Shown here one piece after another: positions 17,772 to 26,548 of a DNA stretch of 64,000 nucleotides (the first letter of the stretch is position 1; every line of letters starts with the position of its first letter). Below the pieces are notes generated by a model. That model was given only the letters and a program-made list of their open reading frames with translations. It had not been told where the DNA came from and searched no databases. The translations under genes were made by a program, and so were the position numbers. The DNA is from Pseudomonas sessilinigenes (GTDB lineage Bacteria; Pseudomonadota; Gammaproteobacteria; Pseudomonadales; Pseudomonadaceae): NCBI RefSeq assembly GCF_003850565.1, contig NZ_CP027706.1:5084001-5148000 (forward strand), in the 5' to 3' direction.

Positions 17772-18656
17772 ATGATCGGATTCACTTCATTCAAACGCCT
17801 GCTGCTGGCCACCGCTGTCCTGGGCTTTGCCGCCCATGCCGCAGCCGCCGAACCCGCCCTGCAACTGGACGTCTACAACCCCGGCAGCAACGCCATCTTC
17901 CCGGTCAGCTCGGTGCTGGTCAGCGGCAAGAAGGACGCGATCCTGGTGGACGCCCAGTTCGGCAAGTCCCAGGCCCAGCAACTGGTGGACAAGATCCGCG
18001 CCAGCGGCAAGCACCTGACCACGATCTACATCAGCCATGGCGATCCGGATTACTACTTCGGCCTCGACACCCTGACCAGTGCGTTCCCGGACGCCAAGGT
18101 CGTGGCCTCGCAGCCGACGGTCGAACACATCAAGGCCACCGTCGAAGGCAAGCTGGCCTTCTGGGGCCCGCAAATGGGCGCTGACGTTCCAGCCAAGACC
18201 ATCGTGCCGAGCGTGCTCGAGGGCCACAGCCTGACTTTGGAAGGGCAGAAGCTCGACGTCATCGGCCTGGATGGCAAGCAACCGGATCGCAGCTTTGTCT
18301 GGATTCCCTCGATCAAGGCGGTGGTCGGTGGCGTGGTGGTCTCGGAGAACATCCATGTGTGGATGGCCGATACCCAGACTGCCCAGTCCCACCAGCAGTG
18401 GTTGAAGACCCTCAAGACCATCGAAGGCCTCAAGCCCAAGACCGTGATCCCCGGGCACTACCTGGGCGACAGCGCGCGCTCCTTGAAGCCGGTGCATTTC
18501 ACGGCGGACTACATCAAGGCCTTCGATGAGGAAACCGCCAAGGCCAAGGATTCCGCGGCGCTGATCGCCGCCATGAAGAAGCGTTACCCGGACCTGGGCG
18601 AGGACAGTTCGCTGGAGCTGAGCGCCAAGGTCGCCAAGGGCGAAATGAAGTGGTGA
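17772..18656 (+). CDS. Exported MBL-fold hydrolase with altered metal motif
   Basis: A 294-residue metallo-beta-lactamase-fold protein with a signal peptide ending AHAAAA. The metal signature HxHxDH reads as SHGDPDYYFG, i.e. the second histidine is aspartate and the last is tyrosine, while the following VIPGHYLGDS near residue 237 keeps the C-terminal GH. This pattern is known in an exported MBL subgroup, but hydrolase activity is not assured. It is divergent from a LysR regulator and followed 72 bases later by an SDR gene. Confidence 0.75.
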   Translation: MIGFTSFKRLLLATAVLGFAAHAAAAEPALQLDVYNPGSNAIFPVSSVLVSGKKDAILVDAQFGKSQAQQLVDKIRASGKHLTTIYISHGDPDYYFGLDTLTSAFPDAKVVASQPTVEHIKATVEGKLAFWGPQMGADVPAKTIVPSVLEGHSLTLEGQKLDVIGLDGKQPDRSFVWIPSIKAVVGGVVVSENIHVWMADTQTAQSHQQWLKTLKTIEGLKPKTVIPGHYLGDSARSLKPVHFTADYIKAFDEETAKAKDSAALIAAMKKRYPDLGEDSSLELSAKVAKGEMKW

Positions 18657-18728
18657 AACCTTCCTGATCCCCGCTCCCGGACCGGGAGCCAGGGACGCTG
18701 TACTCTCTTTGCCAACTGGAGAATCGTC

Positions 18729-19343
18729 ATGAGCAAGATCGCAATCATCGGTGCCACCGGCCGGGCCGGTAGCCAACTCCTGGAAGAAGCCCTGCGTCGT
18801 GGCCACAGCGTCACCGCCATCGCCCGCGACACCACGAAGATCGGCCAGCGGGCCGGGGTCGTCAGCCGTGCTGTGGATGTGGCCGATAGCGCCGCGCTGC
18901 AAGCGGCCGTGGCAGGTCATGACGTGGTGCTCAGCGCCGCGCATTTCGCCCCCATCGCTGCCAGCGCCATCATCGATCCGGTGAAGAAGGCCGGGGTCAA
19001 GCGCCTGCTGGTGGTGGGCGGTGCCGGTTCGCTGTTGCTGCCGGGTGGCGGCAAGGTCATCGACAGCCCCGGTTTCCCCGAGGAATACAAGGCCGAAGCC
19101 AGTGCCGGCGGAGTGTACCTGGAGACCTTGCGCAAGGAGCAGGATCTGGACTGGACCTTCCTCTCGCCGTCGGCGGAGTTCGTCGAAGGCGAACGCACCG
19201 GGAAGTTCCGCCTGGGCCAGGACGACCTGCTGGTCAGCGCCGAAGGTCGTAGCTGGATCAGCTTCGCCGACTACGCCATCGCCATGCTCGACGAAGTGGA
19301 AAAACCGGTCCACGTGCGCCAGCGCTTCACCGTCGGCTACTGA
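18729..19343 (+). CDS. NAD(P)-binding oxidoreductase, atypical SDR (YwnB/NmrA-like)
   Basis: A 204-residue Rossmann protein opening MSKIAIIGATGRAGSQLLEEAL (GxxGxxG loop) without the catalytic YxxxK of classical SDRs, as in NmrA/BVR-B-like and YwnB proteins. It has the tail VHVRQRFTVGY typical of this group. Likely an NADPH-dependent reductase or redox sensor. ATG is preceded by GGAGAA. It follows the MBL-fold gene in the same direction and may be co-regulated by the LysR gene. Confidence 0.75.
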   Translation: MSKIAIIGATGRAGSQLLEEALRRGHSVTAIARDTTKIGQRAGVVSRAVDVADSAALQAAVAGHDVVLSAAHFAPIAASAIIDPVKKAGVKRLLVVGGAGSLLLPGGGKVIDSPGFPEEYKAEASAGGVYLETLRKEQDLDWTFLSPSAEFVEGERTGKFRLGQDDLLVSAEGRSWISFADYAIAMLDEVEKPVHVRQRFTVGY

Positions 19344-19361
19344 TCCGGCTAACGGGCTCTA

Positions 19362-19387
19362 GCGGCTGCACCTCCCGGTGTAGCCGC
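19362..19387. repeat. Hairpin, REP-like remnant
   Basis: GCGGCTGCACC-TCCC-GGTGTAGCCGC forms an 11-bp stem with one G-T pair between convergent genes. There is no U-tract. The words GTAGCCGCCAGGGCTTGCGAGGCTGC and the nearby CTTGCGGCTGCG resemble Pseudomonas REP elements, but a degenerate copy is the most I can say. Confidence 0.35.
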
Positions 19388-19460
19388 CAGGGCTTGCGAG
19401 GCTGCAGGGTCTGAATCAGTAACTTGCGGCTGCGCAGGGCCTCAGGTCAGAGGCGGCGCA

Positions 19461-20342
19461 CTAGCGCTGGTGCGCCTGTTCCACCAGCCAGTCCAGTAAC
19501 TCCAGCAATTGCGCCGAAGGCCCCGGACGTTCCGGGTAGACCAGGTAATAGGCCTGGCCCGTCGGTATCTTCAATTCGAATGGCATGACCAGCCGTCCGG
19601 CGCTCAGGTCATCGCCAATCAATGCCCAATCGCCCATCGCCACCCCGGTCCCCTGGGACGCCACCGACATCGCCAGGTCCAGGGTCTCGAAATGCTGGCC
19701 CTTGCCCAGGGTATTGAGCGGTGTGCCCGCCGCTTTCAGCCAGCGTTGCCAATCCCTTTGGTCATGGGATGGATGCAATAACAGATGGTGCTGCAGGTCC
19801 GCAGGGGTCCTGAGCGGTGTCGGGCCCTCCATCAGCGGGCGCGAGCACACCGGGGTCAGTTGTTCATTGAACAGGTGCCGCGAGCCGAGGTTCGGGGAGG
19901 GCGGGGCACCGTACATCACCGCGGCATCGAACGGCTCGCGGGTGAAGTCCACGCCGTGCTGGATGGTGGTGGTCAGCTGCACCGGCACTTCCGGCCGTTC
20001 CTTCTGCCATTGCAACAGGCGTGGCAGCAGCCAGCGCATGGCGCAGGTCGGGGCCTTGAGGCGCAGGTTGCGGCTGCGGCTGCCGATCTCGTCCACCGCG
20101 CCATTGATCAACTCGAACACCTGCTGTACCCGTGGCAGCCACTCCAGGCCTTCGGCCGTCAGGCTCAAGCCACGGGCCTGGCGCTGGAACAATGGGTAGC
20201 CCAGGTGGCTTTCCAGCCCGGCGATCTGCCGGCTCACCGCGCCCTGGGTGATATGCAATTGCTCGGCGGCACGGGTGAAGTTGCAGCACTGGGCGGTGAC
20301 CAGGAAGGTGTGCAGCGCGGGCAGGGGAGGCAGGCGTTTCAT
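19461..20342 (-). CDS. LysR-family regulator, GcvA-like
   Basis: A 293-residue LysR protein opening MKRLPPLPALHTFLVTAQCCNFTRAAEQLHITQGAVSRQIAGLE, the N-terminal pattern of GcvA-type regulators, which is why I take this ATG rather than the one nine codons earlier; neither has a clear ribosome site. It is divergent from the 2-ketoarginine decarboxylase / aldehyde dehydrogenase pair, its probable targets. Confidence 0.8.
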   Translation of the reverse strand: MKRLPPLPALHTFLVTAQCCNFTRAAEQLHITQGAVSRQIAGLESHLGYPLFQRQARGLSLTAEGLEWLPRVQQVFELINGAVDEIGSRSRNLRLKAPTCAMRWLLPRLLQWQKERPEVPVQLTTTIQHGVDFTREPFDAAVMYGAPPSPNLGSRHLFNEQLTPVCSRPLMEGPTPLRTPADLQHHLLLHPSHDQRDWQRWLKAAGTPLNTLGKGQHFETLDLAMSVASQGTGVAMGDWALIGDDLSAGRLVMPFELKIPTGQAYYLVYPERPGPSAQLLELLDWLVEQAHQR

Positions 20343-20489
20343 GGAGGGCCAGGCATGACGTGAGGACATGGCTAGTATGACTTTTTATCCATTGTTCCGG
20401 CTACCGGCGCGCCGTTCCAATAGCCCCCTTCCGGCGTCTACGGGTGTTTCCCGGCCGAGCGGTATCAACCAACAAGAAAGGGCGATGAG

Positions 20490-22127
20490 ATGGCGACATG
20501 TGGCGAAGTACTGGTCAAGTTACTCGAGGGGTATGGGGTCGAGCAGGTGTTCGGCATCCCTGGAGTGCATACCGTCGAGTTGTATCGGGGCCTGGCCCGT
20601 TCCTCCATCCGCCACGTCACCCCGCGCCATGAGCAAGGCGCCGGCTTCATGGCCGACGGCTACGCCCGCACCAGCGGCAAGCCTGGGGTCTGCTTCATCA
20701 TCACTGGCCCTGGCATGACCAACATCACCACCGCCATGGGCCAGGCCTATGCCGATTCGATCCCGATGCTGGTGATCTCCAGCGTGCAGACCCGCAGCCA
20801 ACTGGGCGGCGGGCGCGGCAAGCTCCATGAGTTGCCGAACCAGAGCGCCCTGGTCGGTGGCGTGGCAGCGTTCTCCCATACGCTGATGTGTGCTGATGAG
20901 TTGCCGGTGGTGCTGGCCCGGGCCTTCGCCCTGTTCCAGGCCGGTCGTCCGCGCCCGGTGCATATCGAGATTCCCCTGGATGTACTGGTCCAGGATGCCG
21001 ACCACCTGCTGGCCAGCGAGCCGGTACAGATCGCCCGGGCCGGCGCCGCCCCGGCGGCCGTGGCGCAGATGGGCCAGTTGCTGGCGACGGCCAAGCGTCC
21101 GCTGATCCTGGCTGGCGGCGGCGCCATCGATGCCGCCGCGTCCCTGACCCAGCTCGCGGAACTGCTGCAGGCGCCGGTGGCCTTGACCATCAACGCCAAG
21201 GGCATGCTGCCTTCGGCGCACCCGCTGCTGATCGGTTCGACCCAGTCGCTGGTGGCCACCCGGGCCCTGGTGGCCCAGGCCGATGTGGTGCTGGCCATCG
21301 GCACCGAACTGGCGGAAACCGACTACGACGTGACCTTCGCCGGTGGCTTCGAGATTCCCGGCATGCTGTTGAGGATCGATATCGATGCCGACCAGACCGT
21401 GCGCAACTACCCGCCGAAAGTCGCGCTGGTAGCCGATGCCGATATCGCCGCCCAGGCCTTGCTGGCGGAGCTGTCGCGCCAGACCTTGGCTGAGCGCAGC
21501 CATGACTGGGGGGCTGTGCGTGCCGACGCCTTGCGCCAGGAGCTGGAGGGTCTTTGGGATGTCCCGACCCGGGCCCAGACCCTGCTTTTGCAAACCGTGG
21601 TCGAAGAGTTGCCGGAGATCGTCCTGGTGGGCGACTCCACCCAGCCGGTATACAGCGGCAACCTGACCTTCAACCCCGACCAGCCACGGCGCTGGTTCAA
21701 CGCTTCCACTGGCTACGGCACCTTAGGTTATGCCTTGCCGGCAGCCATCGGCGCCTGGCTTGGCGGCGGCTCGAGCCCGGCCCAGCGGCGGCCGGTGGCC
21801 TGCCTGATCGGTGACGGTGGCTTGCAGTTCACCCTGGCGGAACTGGCCTGCGCCGTGGAGGCGCAGACCCCGGTCATCGTCCTGCTATGGAATAACCAGG
21901 GGTACGAAGAGATCAAGAAGTACATGGTCAATCGCGCCATCGAGCCGGTAGGCGTGGATATCTACACACCGGACTTCGTCGCGGTGGCCAAGGGCCTGGG
22001 GTGCGCTGCCGAGCACGTCGACAGTGTTGCGCAACTGCGGGCGGCCTTGCGCCTGGCGGTCGATCGCCAGGGCCCGAGCCTGATTGAAATCGACCAGAAT
22101 CGCTGGACCCAGGGAGTACAGGCATGA
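20490..22127 (+). CDS. aruI: Thiamine-diphosphate enzyme, probable 5-guanidino-2-oxopentanoate decarboxylase
   Basis: A 545-residue ThDP enzyme of the acetolactate-synthase superfamily: catalytic glutamate in RHEQGAGFMADGYAR (Glu48), middle domain, and the cofactor motif GDGGLQFTLAELACAVEAQTPVIVLLWNN. The N-terminal third matches my memory of AruI, which decarboxylates 2-ketoarginine to 4-guanidinobutyraldehyde in the arginine transaminase pathway. The next gene is an aldehyde dehydrogenase overlapping by four bases, which would take the aldehyde product. The transaminase gene aruH is not in view. A generic acetolactate-synthase-like role is the alternative. Confidence 0.7.
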   Translation: MATCGEVLVKLLEGYGVEQVFGIPGVHTVELYRGLARSSIRHVTPRHEQGAGFMADGYARTSGKPGVCFIITGPGMTNITTAMGQAYADSIPMLVISSVQTRSQLGGGRGKLHELPNQSALVGGVAAFSHTLMCADELPVVLARAFALFQAGRPRPVHIEIPLDVLVQDADHLLASEPVQIARAGAAPAAVAQMGQLLATAKRPLILAGGGAIDAAASLTQLAELLQAPVALTINAKGMLPSAHPLLIGSTQSLVATRALVAQADVVLAIGTELAETDYDVTFAGGFEIPGMLLRIDIDADQTVRNYPPKVALVADADIAAQALLAELSRQTLAERSHDWGAVRADALRQELEGLWDVPTRAQTLLLQTVVEELPEIVLVGDSTQPVYSGNLTFNPDQPRRWFNASTGYGTLGYALPAAIGAWLGGGSSPAQRRPVACLIGDGGLQFTLAELACAVEAQTPVIVLLWNNQGYEEIKKYMVNRAIEPVGVDIYTPDFVAVAKGLGCAAEHVDSVAQLRAALRLAVDRQGPSLIEIDQNRWTQGVQA

Positions 22128-23572
22128 CTACGCAACCCATGCTGGACGGCCTCTACATCGGCGGCCAATGGTCGGCGGGCACTGAGCATTTGCAGGTGAT
22201 CAACCCGGCGACAGAAACCCTGTTGGCGCAAGTGGCGGGCGGTGGCCCCGACGCGGTGGACCAGGCGTTGTGTGCCGCCAGCGTCGGCTTGCAGCACTGG
22301 GCCCGCAGCAGCGGAGCGGAGCGTGCCCGGGTACTGCGCAAGATCGCCGCCGGCGTGGCGGCCCGTCGCGAGCGCTTGATGCACCTGCAATCGAGCAACA
22401 ACGGCAAGCCCCAGGCCGAGGCGGCCATGGACGTGGACGATGTCATCGCCACCTTCGATTACTACGCCGAACTGGCCGAGGGCCTGGACGCCCGCCAGGA
22501 TGCCGAAGTGGCACTGCCCAGCGAGGATTTCAGTGCCCGCCTGCGACGTGAGCCCTGCGGTATCGTCGGGTTGATCGTGCCGTGGAACTTCCCCATGGTC
22601 ACCACGGCCTGGAAGCTTGCGCCGGCCCTGGCGGCAGGTTGCAGCGTAGTGCTCAAGCCCTCGGAAGTCACACCGCTGCCAGAGCTGGAACTGGCGGCGA
22701 TCATCGCTCAGAGCGGTCTGCCCCAAGGCGTGTTCAATCTGGTCTGCGGCACCGGCCTGGCAGTGGGTGCGCCTTTGGCGGCGGACCCGCGAGTGGCGAA
22801 GATCTCCTTCACCGGCAGCAATGCGGTGGGTGTCCAGGTCATGCAGCGGGCGGCGGAAACCATCAAGGGCGTAAGCCTGGAACTGGGCGGCAAGTCGTCC
22901 TTGCTGGTGCTGGCGGATGCCGACCTGGAGCTGGCGGTGGAATTGGCCTGCGGCGGTGGATTCTTCAACGCCGGGCAGATGTGCTCGGCCACCAGTCGCG
23001 TGCTGGTGGCCGATGAGCTGGCTGATGAGTTCCTCCTGCGGCTCAAGGCCAGGGCCGAAGGCATTCGCGTGGCCGACCCGTTCGATGCCCAGGCTGGCAT
23101 GGGGGCCCTGGTCAACCAGGCGCAATACCAGCGAGTGCTGGGGCACATCGAGCGGGGCGTGAACGCCGGCGCCAAACTGGTGTGCGGTGGTGGTCGCCCG
23201 GCGCACTTGCCACAGGGCTATTTCATCGAGCCTACGGTGTTCTCCGAGGTGCCGCTGGACAGTGCCCTGTGGCGCGAGGAAATCTTCGGCCCGGTACTGT
23301 GCGTACGCCGTTTCGGCAGCCAGCAGGAGGCCATCGAGCTGGCCAACGATAGCGAGTTCGGGTTGGTGGCCAGTGTCGTGGGGGCGGATGTATCCAATGC
23401 GGAGGGCGTAGCCAATGCCTTGCAGGCAGGCCTGGTATGGATCAACGCGCCCCAGGTGATCTTTCCCCAGACGGCCTGGGGCGGCTACAAGCAGAGCAGT
23501 ATCGGCCGCGAACTGGGCCCTTGGGGGCTACAGGCCTTCCAGGAGATCAAGCACGTGGTTCGTGCGCGCTAG
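22124..23572 (+). CDS. Aldehyde dehydrogenase (NAD(P)+)
   Basis: A 482-residue ALDH with VPWNFPMVT, ELGGKS (catalytic Glu253) and GQMCSA (nucleophile Cys287), all in family position. It overlaps the decarboxylase gene by ATGA, so the two are co-translated. Inference: it oxidises 4-guanidinobutyraldehyde to 4-guanidinobutyrate, but betaine- or succinate-semialdehyde specificity cannot be excluded. Confidence 0.88.
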   Translation: MTTQPMLDGLYIGGQWSAGTEHLQVINPATETLLAQVAGGGPDAVDQALCAASVGLQHWARSSGAERARVLRKIAAGVAARRERLMHLQSSNNGKPQAEAAMDVDDVIATFDYYAELAEGLDARQDAEVALPSEDFSARLRREPCGIVGLIVPWNFPMVTTAWKLAPALAAGCSVVLKPSEVTPLPELELAAIIAQSGLPQGVFNLVCGTGLAVGAPLAADPRVAKISFTGSNAVGVQVMQRAAETIKGVSLELGGKSSLLVLADADLELAVELACGGGFFNAGQMCSATSRVLVADELADEFLLRLKARAEGIRVADPFDAQAGMGALVNQAQYQRVLGHIERGVNAGAKLVCGGGRPAHLPQGYFIEPTVFSEVPLDSALWREEIFGPVLCVRRFGSQQEAIELANDSEFGLVASVVGADVSNAEGVANALQAGLVWINAPQVIFPQTAWGGYKQSSIGRELGPWGLQAFQEIKHVVRAR

Positions 23573-23579
23573 TCCAGCT

Positions 23580-24509
23580 TCAGCCCCCCACCCGCAGGCG
23601 CACCATGTCCCGTAGGGGCGGTGCGCCAAACAGGCGGCTGTACTCACGGCTGAACTGCGAAGGGCTTTCATAACCCACTCGGTATCCTGCTGCCGAGGCC
23701 TCCAGGCCTTCGGCCAGCATCAGCCGGCGGGCTTCCTGCAGGCGCAACTGCTTTTGGTACTGCAACGGACTCATGGCCGTCATCGCCTTGAAGCGATGGT
23801 GCAGGGTCGACACGCTCAGGTTCACCTCGCGCGCCAGCTCATCGATGCGCAACGATTGCTCGAAATTGCCATTGAGCCACTTGATCGCCTGGTTGACCCG
23901 GTGGCTCTGGCTATTGGTGGTGGCAATCTCGTACAGGCGATGGCCCTGGGGGCTGCACAGCAGGCGGTAGAGGATTTCCCGGCGTACCAGGGGCGCCAGC
24001 ATGGGGATGTCCTTGGGGGTGTCCAGCAGGCGGGTCAGGCGCAGCACCGCATCGAGCATCGCAGGGTCCAGGCGCTCCACGTACAGGCCACGCCCGGTGG
24101 GCCGAGTGGGCACGCCGAGGGGGCCGGCATCGGCGATCAGGGCATTGATCTCGCCGGGGTCGATGTCCAGGCGCAAGGCCAGGATCGGTTCCTCGGGGGA
24201 AACGATCGCCACCTTGCCGCTCAGGGGGACGGCAACCGAGACCACCAGGTAGTTCAGGGGATCGTAGTTGTAGGTCTCGTCGGCCAGGCGCACCTCCTTG
24301 CGACCCTGGGCCATGATGCACAGGGCCGGCTGGGCCAGTACCGGGGCGAACTGGTGGGTATGGCTGTGGCGCGAGGCGAACAGCGAATCGATGGCGGTGG
24401 CATGGCTGCCGTCATCGACGGTGTGGCGATCGATGATCGCCGCCAGTTCCACACGCTGGCGTTCCATCTCCGGGGCCAGCGGGGCCGGCAGGTTTTCCAG
24501 GGATGACAT
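23580..24509 (-). CDS. AraC-family regulator
   Basis: A 309-residue protein: N-terminal AraC-type arabinose-binding-like domain (FAPVLAQPALCIMAQGRKEV, YDPLNYLVVSV) and C-terminal AraC HTH pair (IDELAREVNLSVSTLHHRFKAMTAMSPLQYQKQLRLQEARRLM). This is the YqhC-like group that often controls aldehyde reductases. I prefer the ATG with AGAGG upstream over a GTG ten codons earlier. It is convergent with the aldehyde dehydrogenase gene, eight bases apart. Confidence 0.82.
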   Translation of the reverse strand: MSSLENLPAPLAPEMERQRVELAAIIDRHTVDDGSHATAIDSLFASRHSHTHQFAPVLAQPALCIMAQGRKEVRLADETYNYDPLNYLVVSVAVPLSGKVAIVSPEEPILALRLDIDPGEINALIADAGPLGVPTRPTGRGLYVERLDPAMLDAVLRLTRLLDTPKDIPMLAPLVRREILYRLLCSPQGHRLYEIATTNSQSHRVNQAIKWLNGNFEQSLRIDELAREVNLSVSTLHHRFKAMTAMSPLQYQKQLRLQEARRLMLAEGLEASAAGYRVGYESPSQFSREYSRLFGAPPLRDMVRLRVGG

Positions 24510-24839
24510 GGGGGCGGCCTCTGGGGTTGCGATTGGCACAGCTTAAGATTGTGCAAGCAGGGAGGCTAGGTCGATCCTGCGTAAAACTTGCCTGATCCTG
24601 CTGCTTGCGCGCGTGATGAACAGGGCAAGCCCTTGGTCCGGTATTTCACTTGCTTGAAACAACGTTGTAGCCCATTTGTCGTATCGCGCCGGGCTGACTA
24701 CGCGGCAGCGGGCGATATCGCAGGATTGTGCAAATCAGCAGCAGGAATCGACTAACGTCGTTCGATGGCCACCCCGTATCGTTGCATCCTGTCGCAGCCC
24801 GTCCCCCGGCTGCCTCGATGACACCTGGGAGGGTCGCAC
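24510..24839. other. Intergenic region, nothing clear
   Basis: About 330 bases between the divergent AraC-family gene and the monooxygenase-fold gene. Promoters for both must lie here. I see no strong palindrome, terminator or short gene. Confidence 0.5.
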
Positions 24840-25205
24840 ATGTCCACGCATATTCCCGTCAGCCACATGGCCTTCGTCCGTGCTCGTGCCGGATATTCCA
24901 AGGAACTGGGCGCACGCCTGTGCAGCCTGATCGAACCCTCTCGCCAGGCACCTGGCTGCCTGCATTTCGCCTTGCAGCTTTCGCAGTGCGACGCCGATCT
25001 TTGGTTGGTGTCAGGGTTCTGGAGCAGTCAGCAGGCAATGACCGCGTACTTCAACTCGCCGGCCATGGAGATCTTCAGTGAGTTGGTCCGGGACCTGGTG
25101 GTCAACAGCCTGGACCTGCATACCTTCAATACCGTCTCGGCCTTGGAGCTGCCGGGCGAGTACCCCCAGTTGCACTGCGTGCCGGTGCACAAGCTGGCCA
25201 GCTGA
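24840..25205 (+). CDS. Antibiotic biosynthesis monooxygenase (ABM) domain protein
   Basis: A 121-residue single-domain protein with the ferredoxin-like ABM pattern: VRARAGYSKELGARLCSLIEPSRQAPGCLHFALQLS, LVSGFWSSQQAMTAYFNSPAM and a C-terminal strand-helix. Such proteins act on quinones, haem or unknown small molecules as dimers; the substrate is unknown. GGAG stands ten bases before the ATG. Confidence 0.8.
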   Translation: MSTHIPVSHMAFVRARAGYSKELGARLCSLIEPSRQAPGCLHFALQLSQCDADLWLVSGFWSSQQAMTAYFNSPAMEIFSELVRDLVVNSLDLHTFNTVSALELPGEYPQLHCVPVHKLAS

Positions 25206-25247
25206 GGGTTTAGAATGGTCGACTTTTCATTGGCCAGGACCCGCAAC

Positions 25248-25487
25248 ATGGCACGCAAAGAGTTCGCACACTACGAAGCCGTATCCGCTGTAGTTCCAGG
25301 AGAGGGGGGATACAGCGCCGCCATCGCCGTCAAGGCCCTTGGCGCTTCCGGGGCGCCGCGTTTTCACAAAGTCCTCGACGCTGAGACATTCAAGACCGCC
25401 CATGACGCCGACCAGGCTGCCGCGCAACAGCTGGAGCAGTTGATCGACGTCGACGCCGACGGTCAATTGTGCTGGAACGCTATCTGA
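25248..25487 (+). CDS. Small conserved-looking protein, unknown function
   Basis: A 79-residue soluble protein, MARKEFAHYEAVSAV..., with an AGGA at ten bases before the ATG; an ATG eleven codons earlier is also in frame. It carries no signal peptide or motif I recognise. The stop overlaps the convergent flavin-reductase gene by eight bases. Confidence 0.6.
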   Translation: MARKEFAHYEAVSAVVPGEGGYSAAIAVKALGASGAPRFHKVLDAETFKTAHDADQAAAQQLEQLIDVDADGQLCWNAI

Positions 25488-26109
25488 CCGCTCCCGGGCG
25501 GTACATCTTGAACAGGGCCTCTGGCCCCAGTTGGAAATAATCCGCCGGGCCGCCGCCGCGCAGAATGGGTTCTGCCGCGGCGGTGTCATAGATCCCGTCC
25601 TTGAGCAGCCACTTGGCGATATGCACGGCGACCACTTCGCCGAGGATCAGCCAGCTCGGCACCAGCTCCTTGTCCGCCCGTTGCAGCTGAATGATCTGGG
25701 TGACCTTGCATTCGAAGGACACCGGGCTTTCGGCTACCCGCGGTACGGCAATGACGTTCGAGGCCGCGGGCGTGAGGCCCGAGAGGGCGAATTCGTCGAT
25801 CTCGGGAGCCACCGCGGCGCAGCTCTGGTTCATCTGCTCGGCCAGGGGGCGGGTCGCCAGGTTCCAGGCGAATTCACCGGTCTGCTCGATGTTGTTCAGG
25901 CTGTCCTTACGCCCAACGCTGGAAAATCCGATGATCGGCGGGATGTAGTTGAAGGCGTTGAAGAAGCTGTAGGGCGCAAGGTTCAAGCGACCCTCGCTGT
26001 CCTGGGATGAGATCCAGCCAATGGGGCGCGGGCCGACGATGGCGTTGAACGGGTCATGGGGCAGACCGTGGCCCAGGGCGGGTTCGTAGTAGTGGATATC
26101 GTCGGGCAT
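25480..26109 (-). CDS. Flavin reductase-like protein (DIM6/NTAB family)
   Basis: A 209-residue flavin-binding split-barrel protein with the N-terminal PFNAIVGPRPIGWISSQDSEGRLNLAPYSFFNAF signature, which contacts FMN, and FECKV in the second barrel. Members reduce flavins with NAD(P)H or serve as flavoprotein partners. AGGAA lies about ten bases before the ATG. It is monocistronic by spacing. Confidence 0.85.
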   Translation of the reverse strand: MPDDIHYYEPALGHGLPHDPFNAIVGPRPIGWISSQDSEGRLNLAPYSFFNAFNYIPPIIGFSSVGRKDSLNNIEQTGEFAWNLATRPLAEQMNQSCAAVAPEIDEFALSGLTPAASNVIAVPRVAESPVSFECKVTQIIQLQRADKELVPSWLILGEVVAVHIAKWLLKDGIYDTAAAEPILRGGGPADYFQLGPEALFKMYRPGAVR

Positions 26110-26251
26110 GGCTCGCGGTTCCTGCTGGGAGCTTTAGGGGGCGCCATAGTGCAGTGCGCATCCTGTGAATTCCAGCCTCGTGCCACAGGATTTTCCAGCC
26201 TGAAAAGATCGAGCCCGGCAGAAGTGCCGGGCTGGGTATCCGAAGGAACGA

Positions 26252-26548
26252 TCAACCGATGTTGGCGGAACCGGTGCGGTCATAGCCATCGGCAGCGAAG
26301 GTGGCGGAACCGGTGCGGTCGTAGCCATCGGCAGCGAAGGTGGCGGAACCGGTGCGGTCGTAGCCATCGGCAGCGAAGGTGGCGGAACCGGTGCGATCGT
26401 AGCCATCGGCGGCGAAAGTGGCGGAACCAGTGCGGTCATAGCCATCGGCAGCGAAGGTGGCGGAACCGGTGCGGTCGTAGCCATCGGCGGCGAAAGTATT
26501 GGCAGCCAGTACCGACAGGGTCAGGGCAAGGATCAGTTTGCTTTTCAT
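26252..26548 (-). CDS. Secreted tandem-repeat peptide, six copies of a 13-residue unit
   Basis: A 98-residue protein: signal peptide MKSKLILALTLSVLAANTFA, then six copies of ADGYDRTGSATFA with the last ending ADGYDRTGSANIG. The predicted cleavage site TFA/ADG occurs again at each of the five unit junctions. No other domain is present. It has its own promoter region and no operon partner. Function unknown; I recall short D-G-Y-D-R-T-G proteins being common in Pseudomonas but not what they do. Real coding is supported by silent-only variation between the DNA copies. Confidence 0.85.
   Translation of the reverse strand: MKSKLILALTLSVLAANTFAADGYDRTGSATFAADGYDRTGSATFAADGYDRTGSATFAADGYDRTGSATFAADGYDRTGSATFAADGYDRTGSANIG
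26263..26496 (-). repeat. Six tandem 39-bp repeats inside the gene
   Basis: Unit starts are at 26263, 26302, 26341, 26380, 26419 and 26458. All units are 39 bases and differ only at third codon positions (for example TAT/TAC, GAC/GAT, ACC/ACT). There are no spacers, so this is not a CRISPR array. Confidence 0.95.

Noticed and set aside
17787..19313. A 508-codon minus-strand frame across the MBL-fold and SDR genes
   Set aside because: It spans two clear genes and the gap between them; no motif. Rejected as a composition artefact.
26263..26496. CRISPR-like regular repeats
   Set aside because: Units are directly adjacent with no spacers, and they lie inside a coding frame with a signal peptide.
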